A stretch of 64,000 nucleotides of DNA from assembly GCA_033002965.1 (NCBI GenBank), contig JAURVB010013219.1:48848-112847 (forward strand), written 5' to 3'. The position numbers were made by a program, and so were the translations under genes. Under the pieces are notes generated by a model. The model saw only the letters and a program-made list of their open reading frames with translations, had not been told where the DNA came from and searched no databases. This document shows, one piece after another, positions 57,642-64,000 of this stretch. The first letter of the stretch is position 1. Every line of letters begins with the position of its first letter. Origin of the DNA: Piper betle (Eukaryota; Streptophyta; Magnoliopsida; Piperales; Piperaceae).

Positions 57642-59596
57642 TAATAATTACCACACAAAAAAATCTACTAAAAGAAGGTTAACCGCTATACGCTCGAAGT
57701 TCTCCATCAATATGTTTATAATCTATGCTTAAACTCATCAAATGAAATGTTTTTAATAGGAGCTAGATACCATCTCATTTTCAAGACAATGATGCAATTG
57801 ACATATGAACTCTTTTACAGGTAAATTTATTTGCCAAGCTAAAGAAAATCCTGAGATCAAACTACCATCACACTTGGACAAAATGGGTAATGCAATTAAA
57901 AATTCAATATTATAACCCAATTAAAAATTAAAACCCAGCTTCCAAAACATGCAAGCAACCATCTTGTCTGATTTGGTGAATGGTTTTGTCTTATAAAAGT
58001 ATCAACTTCTCCTATGATAAGTACTGATAGCATTAGAGTAATTAGACCTTAGCATTAAAGTCAGAACCCATGTCAAAAAATTTAAAAAAAAGAACTTGGG
58101 TTTGGATGCTTTAAGAGTGAGTTGAAGGCACCTCTTTCATTTTCATTAAGGCCAGGTGAACTTGGTAGTAGGTAAGCAATTTGGTGCAGCTATATATCCT
58201 CTTGTAGAAAGCCCTGGAATCTACTAAATTATTAGAGTTTCAATGACTTCCAAGGCCTGCCTTTGCACTTGGCAGTCTTCATATATAATATAACATATAT
58301 GATATAATGATATGTTATATGCACAGAGTGAGTTGGTTACAATATAATCAAACAAAACTTGAGAAGTACAACGAGTATCCCAAATAATCTTCTTCCTCTC
58401 ACTCATGTTTTTCCCTTATTATGAACATGAAGTATGTTCTTTGGAACTTTTTTTCAAAGGAATAAATTAAAGAGCCATTTCATAGAGTGTTTTCCCACTC
58501 ATTTGATGCCTCAATACTCACATTATTATCTTACTAATAATTAATTGAGGGTGTAGTTAGTGGAATAATTCTCTCCACCTCTCTTAATGACTCCATTCTT
58601 CCTCTTCTTCTCTTTTTATCTTATTTTATGCTAATGTAGGAGATCAGTAGCGTAATTATCATTATGCGAGGAAAATGTATTTCAGTTAATTCACTTGTCT
58701 TTTAGGCACCAATGAATCCCTAATATCTATTCGCTATATATATATATACCATGAGGCATGCATGCTATAACAAAAGACTGGACAAAAAGGGGGAAATGCC
58801 TGCATTTTTTATCGTTGTGCAACTCGAAGTCATTAGCCAAAAATCTAAGGAACCCAAAATAAATCCGCTTCGATATTTTTACATATATAAAAAAGGCACA
58901 GGCATGCCTAAACACATTCAAATCTATTGAAATTAAGACGGAAATATGAGGTTGTGTTTACATGAAATGCCATCTCTGTTCAATATCACCTACAAATTGC
59001 AACATGGACCACAAAAAAGACTCACCAAAGTGTCGGCAGACAATTCCCATTGCATGTTCACCGGGGCCGAGCCGTCTCACTGTCACATCTATTAGTGTAA
59101 TACATATTTTGGCCCTTACACAGATCATCGGGCAGTTACAGATAGATCATATACATGCACCCCGAGGTTGCAGTAACTCGTGCCAACCCATGACAAAAAA
59201 TTTCCATGAAATTGAACCGTCTCCCCTTTTGCTGATCCTAATTTACTTGTCAATGCACTTGATTAATCACCTAATAATAATCCGAATGGTTGTTAATATT
59301 TTAAGCATTTTATCGTATTAACAAACATAAACAAAACTTTGTCTGATTAATTACCTATTAACAGAGAGCTTGGAGGAAGCCGGGCCACAAGAGAGGACCA
59401 GTTGGATTGGCAGGTGCAATCCAAAGTCCATCCACTGTATCAGAAAATTTAGGCAAGGCCCTAATTTAACGAGAATTTGAATAAATTTTAATTCAAATAA
59501 TATGAATTTAATTGACCCAAGTCAGAATTTAATATTTTATATGAAAAATTGAAGGGAGTGTGAGCTTTCGTGCATGCATGGCATGATAGGTGTAAG

Positions 59597-60126
59597 TAAA
59601 GGTGTAAACAAGGCGAACCGAACAGAACAAGGATGTTTTTGAATTCGACATAATTTTTAAAAAACATATTTAAGCTTGTTTGAATGTTTGACGAACTATG
59701 ATGTATTATGGGTTGAGCAAAACTAGTCCAAAATTCATAATATTTGGGTTTGGCTTATGTTCGGCTCCTTATATTTCTGAGCCAAGTTTGAGTTGTGCTT
59801 GAGTCAAATGAATGTTTGTATTTGGCTCATACTTGACTTATATATGATCAAAATCTTCTGTCTAATGCTATATAAATTTAATATGATTTCAATAGTATTG
59901 ACAAGCCGAGTCAAACCGATTGTTTTTTCGAGTTTGAACATATCAAACTCAAGTTTCGAGCAAAGTCAAACCGAATACTTCTTAACTTAAGTTTTGTTCA
60001 TTGTTCAACGAGATATTTATTTCGAGCCGAATTTTTTTCTAACATAAAATTAATGAACACGACTTCAAACGAAATGGAGCCGAATATAAAATATTTAAGA
60101 GCAGGTTTAGTTTACTTAAATGCCTA
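59597..60126. mobile_element. Possible non-autonomous hAT element (about 530 bp)
   Basis: The left end TAAAGGTGTAAACAAG and the right end in reverse complement, TAGGCATTTAAGTAAAC, are weakly similar. Flanks GGTGTAAG (59589-59596) and GGTGTGAC (60127-60134) agree at six of eight bases. The interior is rich in GAGCC/GGCTC and CGAGTTTGA/TCAAACTC words in both orientations, as in other hAT MITEs. No coding region. Confidence 0.4.
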
Positions 60127-60648
60127 GGTGTGACTGGTACTCGCGAGTTTTGTACAAATAAACACAAATGCATGGTCTGGAAACGCAGCGCCAACGTCTG
60201 TGGTTGATTCCACCGTCATACCCGTGAAGAGTGGTGATCTGCATAAATACATGGGGCAGGGATGTCGGTCCCTTTTTCACACGAAAATTTTATGTCTCCA
60301 CACTAAAAAACGCTCCACTATAAATTATATATTATGATAAACATCTTTCACTAGGAATTTTGCATGGATTTTAAATCAAAATTTAGATTCGATTCATCCG
60401 TGTGACAATAAATTGAAAAGGAATTCATTACATCTTCGATATGAATTACAAAAGAATGCTCAAGACAATAACCTTGTATTGAAGGAAATGAGTGTGCCTT
60501 TGATTCAAGATTAACAAGTTTTTTGAAGTAAATAATTTTCAGATTCAAACTTCTACGGTTTTAAATTTTCTAACATTATGTGCTAAACATTAATACGTAC
60601 ATGATTACAATATTTCTCCCTATTCATGTGACTTGACATTCAAAACAT

Positions 60649-63165
60649 GACCTGCGTTCCGGGTATTGGCAAGTGAGGATTGCACCGGACGATGTGTCGA
60701 AGACAACTATGGTCACGAGGTATGGGTCCTTCGAATTCTTTGTGATGCCATTCGGTTTGACGAATGCTCCAGCTACTTTTTGTAACTTAATGAATGATGT
60801 CTTCTATGAATTCATCGATAAGTTTGTGGTAGTTTATTTGGATGACATAGTTGTGTACAGTGAATCCATGGAGGATCACAAGGTACATCTTCGACAGGTT
60901 TTCAGTCGGCTAAGGGAACAACAGCTCTTTGTTAACAAGGGAAAGTGTGAGTTTGGCCTGGAAGAGATTTCCTTCCTAGGTCACAGAATTGGCAAAGGAG
61001 AGGTGCGAATGGACGAATCCAAGGTGAGGGCCATTGTCCAGTGGTCGGCGCCGACCAAGGTGACGGAACTGAGGAGCTTTCTGGGGTTAGCCAATTACTA
61101 CAGAAAGTTCATACACGGTTACAGCCGTGTAGTGTCGCCATTGACTGATCTCTTGAGGAAGAGTCAGACATGGGAGTGGTCGGAAGAGCGCCAGACAGCT
61201 TTTGAAGGGTTGAAAGCTGCAATTTCCTCTGAACCAGTATTGAAATTGCCGGATTTCAGTCAACCGTTTGAGGTGGTGACAGATGCTTCAAACAAGGCCG
61301 TAGGCGGTGTTCTTCAGCAAGGGGGTCATCCGATAGCTTTTGAGAGCTGGAAGCTAAAGGAGGCTGAGACACAGTATTCAGCACATGAGAAAGAGATGTT
61401 GGCCGTGGTGCCCTGTCTGAGGGTTTGGCGTGTTTATCTGTTAGGGTCAAAGTTCATTGTTATTACTAACAATGTGGCTAACACTTTCTTCAGGACTCAG
61501 AAGAAATTGTCCCCGAGACAAGCCAGGTGGCAAGAGTTTCTGGCAGAATATGACTTCGAGTGGCTTCACCAACCTGGGAAGACTAATCAGGTTGCTGACA
61601 CCCTGAGCAGGAAGAACATGGAGGTGATTGCTGCGATGTCGGGAATTCAGTCGGGGTTACTCGAGCAAGTTCGGGAGTTGGCCAGGTCTGATCCAGAATA
61701 CAGAAAGCTAGTTGACAGGATCAAACAGGGTTTGGTTCGGAAGTACTGGTTGGATGAGGGAGTAGTCTATGCAACTGGAGGACGACTCTATGTTCCTACA
61801 GGTAGACTACGACGAAAGCTGATGGGTGAGTCCCATGATACCCAGTGGGCTGGTCATCCGGGACGGGACCGGATGTATGCCCTGATGTCTAGGGTTTACT
61901 ATTGGCCGTGGATGGAGGCGGACATAGAGGCTTTCGTGAAGTCCTGCTTAATATGCCAGCAGGATAAGGTGGAAAGAAGACTAGAGGCCGGGTTGTTGCA
62001 GCCTCTACCTACTCCGACGAGACCGTGGAGTTCGGTTTCGATGGACTTTGTCACAGGATTCCCAAGGATGAAGGGAATGTCTTCAGTATTAGTTGTGGTA
62101 GACCGATTCTCGAAATATGCCGTGTTTTCAGCTGTTCCACATACATGCACAGCGGAGATGACAGCTGAGGTATTCTTCAGGAATGTGGTGAAGTACTTTG
62201 GAGTACCAGCGGATATAGTAAGTGATCGGGACGGCAGATTCGTTGGGAAGTTCTGGACGTCATTGTTCGGTTTGCTAGGGAGCAAACTGAGTTTTTCCAT
62301 AGCTAATCATCCTCAGTCTGATGGACAGACGGAGAGGATCAATGCCCTACTCGAGGAGTATTTGCGGCATTTTGTGACAGCCAGCCAGATGAATTGGTTG
62401 GATCTTCTTGACGCGGCGCAGTTTAGTTACAACCTGCACCGTTCTTCAGCAACAGGACTGAGTCCGTTTGAGGTTGCTATTGGCTACCAGCCTCTAACGC
62501 CACAAGAGGTTGCTCTGCAGGGAGGCGGAGTTAGGTGTCCAGCTGCGTACAGGTTTGCGAGGGAGAAGCAGGAACTGTACGAGGATGCAGTGGACTCGTT
62601 GGCCAAGGCAACGCGCCGAATGAAGAAGTATGCTGACCTGAGGAGAAGGCCAGTATCTTTTAGCGCAGGGGACAAAGCGATGCTGAAACTCACGCCCCAG
62701 ATCTGGAAAAAGATCTGGAGTACCGAAGTGCATCGGGGATTGGTCCAGCGGTACGATGGTCCGTTTGTGGTGGAAAAGGCAATCGGGAGTGTTGCATACC
62801 GGTTAAAGCTTCCCGAGAGGTACAAACTTCACCCTACTTTTCATGTTAGTTTTCTTAAACCTTTCCATGAGGATTTGGTCGATCCGAGGCGAGCTCGTCC
62901 GAAGCGTGTTCCACCCACTGTCCGGCAACAGTATGGGAAAAAGGTGGGCAAGATTTTGGAGCACCGGTATGAGGGCCGTGGTGCTACCAATCAGCGGACT
63001 GAGTTCCTGATCAAGTGGAAGGGCGAACCGAGAAGTGAGGCTAGCTGGGAAAAGGCGCAGGACTTATGGCAGTTTGAGAATCAGATCAAGAAGTATTGGG
63101 GGAGATTTGACCCTCCGATGAGGACATCGGCTCTCATTGGTGGGGGAGAACTGTCACAGACTTAG
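60649..63165 (+). CDS. Chromovirus pol fragment: RT-RNase H-integrase-chromodomain
   Basis: About 838 codons are open without interruption. [22 protein letters not shown] and [11 protein letters not shown] (YLDD box), to about 60990. The tether [10 protein letters not shown] follows. RNase H runs from about 61270 ([12 protein letters not shown]) to [10 protein letters not shown] near 61615. Its third acidic position, normally TD in the TDNVA motif, is TN (AAC at 61468-61470), so the nuclease is probably dead. Integrase: HHCC finger (HDTQWAGH...CLICQQ, about 61835-61960), DDE core ([21 protein letters not shown]), and a GPF region ([19 protein letters not shown], about 62750-62806). The chromodomain is at about 62943-63102 ([29 protein letters not shown]), used by such elements to target chromatin marks. 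No start codon exists because the 5' part is missing. Confidence 0.93.
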   Translation, partial: DLRSGYWQVRIAPDDVSKTTMVTRYGSFEFFVMPFGLTNAPATFCNLMNDVFYEFIDKFVVVYLDDIVVYSESMEDHKVHLRQVFSRLREQQLFVNKGKCEFGLEEISFLGHRIGKGEVRMDESKVRAIVQWSAPTKVTELRSFLGLANYYRKFIHGYSRVVSPLTDLLRKSQTWEWSEERQTAFEGLKAAISSEPVLKLPDFSQPFEVVTDASNKAVGGVLQQGGHPIAFESWKLKEAETQYSAHEKEMLAVVPCLRVWRVYLLGSKFIVITNNVANTFFRTQKKLSPRQARWQEFLAEYDFEWLHQPGKTNQVADTLSRKNMEVIAAMSGIQSGLLEQVRELARSDPEYRKLVDRIKQGLVRKYWLDEGVVYATGGRLYVPTGRLRRKLMGESHDTQWAGHPGRDRMYALMSRVYYWPWMEADIEAFVKSCLICQQDKVERRLEAGLLQPLPTPTRPWSSVSMDFVTGFPRMKGMSSVLVVVDRFSKYAVFSAVPHTCTAEMTAEVFFRNVVKYFGVPADIVSDRDGRFVGKFWTSLFGLLGSKLSFSIANHPQSDGQTERINALLEEYLRHFVTASQMNWLDLLDAAQFSYNLHRSSATGLSPFEVAIGYQPLTPQEVALQGGGVRCPAAYRFAREKQELYEDAVDSLAKATRRMKKYADLRRRPVSFSAGDKAMLKLTPQIWKKIWSTEVHRGLVQRYDGPFVVEKAIGSVAYRLKLPERYKLHPTFHVSFLKPFHEDLVDPRRARPKRVPPTVRQQYGKKVGKILEHRYEGRGATNQRTEFLIKWKGEPRSEASWEKAQDLWQFENQIKKYWGRFDPPMRTSALIGGGELSQT
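63139..63150 (+). other. Polypurine tract of the chromovirus
   Basis: GGTGGGGGAGAA lies one base before TGTCACAGAC, the proposed LTR start, within the last coding codons. Confidence 0.75.
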
Positions 63166-64000
63166 CAGTGACGCACCGGGGTGCTAGGGGTTGGTGGTTG
63201 TCCCTAGTCACCCAGCGTCAATGACGGGCAGTAGGGGCTGTCCGAGTGGCGAAACAACCCACCATATGCTAATCTGTAATGTGTTGCAGGAAAGCCGAGC
63301 AAACGGGGTTGTCGGGTTACCGTGTTCAGATACCGGTATCCGATAGCGCGTGCAGTGGCGGGTTATGATCGGGAAGTCGGGAGCAGCGTACCGAGCATTG
63401 GAATGTGTATCGGGTCGTGATGCAGCTCCTACCGAGCATGCCTCTGCACTGGGAACCAAAGAAACCTCAAGTTGATGTACCGAGTTCCAAGTAGCGGGCA
63501 GGTCCGAGGTTGTCGGGAGATGGCTATCGGGAGTTGCTACCGGTAGTGGTCGAGAGTACCGAGACCTGCGTGGAGATGACCGAACACGGGGACTGAGTAG
63601 CGCTACGTGCAGCAATGACGGGTACCAGGTCCCGATGGCGGTGCCGAGCATTACCGAGTGCTGCGCGTGTGACGCGAGCGAGCGGGGTTGCGGTACTGCC
63701 GAGGGGCTGCCGGCACGAGCGGGTTTGGCGTAGCGGAATTGCGGGCGTGAGCGAGCGCGCTGCCGAGCAAGTGCTGGGGCTGGGTTAGTGAACCTAGTGT
63801 TGGTATCAAATTGGAGTTTATTGCTGGGAATAGGTGGGCGTCCTGAAGTGAGGTGAGGTGACCAAGTGTGGCTGGGGTTGAACCATTGTGTCTCTAGCCA
63901 TGGGTGTTTGCATGGTCCAGCACATGGGGAGAGTTGCTGGGCGCCACATGGAGGATTTGCTGTCCTTTGCATGTGAGGGCTTTTGCATGACTGCAATGTG
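63152..64000 (+). repeat. 3' LTR of the chromovirus (partial, at window end)
   Basis: It starts TGTCACAGAC right after the purine tract and runs off the window after at least 849 bp. It is GC-rich with repeated ACCGAG and GTACCG words. The pol stop codon (63163-63165) falls inside it. The minus-strand ORF of 262 codons across this region is compositional and not called. Confidence 0.8.

Larger units (their letters stand above)
56536..59596. other. NDL promoter and AT-rich intergenic DNA
   Basis: The first several hundred bases are the presumed NDL promoter and 5' UTR. Further on are a tandem duplication (57473-57598), an (AT)n tract (57617-57641) and no supportable gene. Confidence 0.45.
60645..64000 (+). 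mobile_element. 5'-truncated Ty3/gypsy chromovirus
   Basis: The element begins abruptly within reverse transcriptase ([15 protein letters not shown], from about 60649) and runs through RNase H, integrase and a chromodomain into a 3' LTR that leaves the window. There is no gag, protease, primer site or 5' LTR here, and the left junction has no recognisable element end, so a deletion or recombination removed the 5' part. Confidence 0.92.

Noticed and set aside
63208..63996. 262-codon ORF on the minus strand
   Set aside because: It lies wholly in the chromovirus 3' LTR, opposite the element's strand, and has no recognisable domain.

Overview
This 64 kb window is nuclear DNA from a flowering plant. 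It has plant-only gene families (LRR-III receptor-like kinase, arginine-rich tandem CCCH zinc finger, NDL protein, bHLH-MYC_N protein), many short exons with plant-type splice sites, AT-rich intergenic DNA, and nested plant retrotransposons (Ty3/gypsy, TRIM, solo LTR) and hAT elements. The very GC-rich single-exon CCCH gene would suit a monocot, but the species cannot be fixed from the sequence.

Layout. (1) About 1.66-8.87 kb: an old hAT transposon with a decayed DUF659/dimerisation transposase, split by a 3,082 bp solo LTR with ends TG...CA and target duplication ATTTT. (2) 8.9-14.3 kb: AT-rich DNA with an array of decaying AGTGTCGCGACACT palindromes and a 58 bp tandem duplication. (3) 14.31-21.99 kb: a seven-exon bHLH-MYC_N (LHW/WNK-related type) gene. 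A 5.2 kb Ty3/gypsy element (351 bp LTRs, TSD CAATG) sits six bases into intron 3, and a 784 bp TRIM (TSD ATTAT) sits in intron 5. (4) 23.64-25.07 kb: a large foldback element beside a (TA)n tract. (5) 26.19-28.09 kb: a UBC4/5/6-type E2 ubiquitin-conjugating gene, probably a pseudogene. (6) 29.17-31.17 kb: an intact LRR receptor-like pseudokinase. (7) 34.31-35.37 kb, minus strand: an RR-TZF CCCH gene with an apparent frameshift near its N-terminus. (8) 35.4-46.3 kb: gene-free DNA with a hAT MITE at 38.69-39.26 kb. (9) 46.34-48.61 kb, minus: a mitochondrial CoA-carrier pseudogene. (10) 50.70-51.55 kb: a chimeric non-autonomous hAT element. (11) 53.99-56.54 kb, minus: an eleven-exon NDL (N-MYC downregulated-like) gene. 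(12) 60.65-64.0 kb: a 5'-truncated chromovirus (RT, RNase H, integrase, chromodomain) running into a 3' LTR that leaves the window.

The genes are independent single transcription units on both strands; nothing suggests a cluster or pathway. The most unusual signal is a shared sequence module (ACTTGACTCG...CTCGAGTCAA beside a GC-rich tract) in three different mobile elements: the solo LTR, the chimeric hAT and the foldback element. Also notable are at least three GC-AG introns in the annotated genes, and one- or two-base frame conflicts in four otherwise well-conserved genes, which could be real decay or assembly errors. I saw no tRNA, rRNA or CRISPR.
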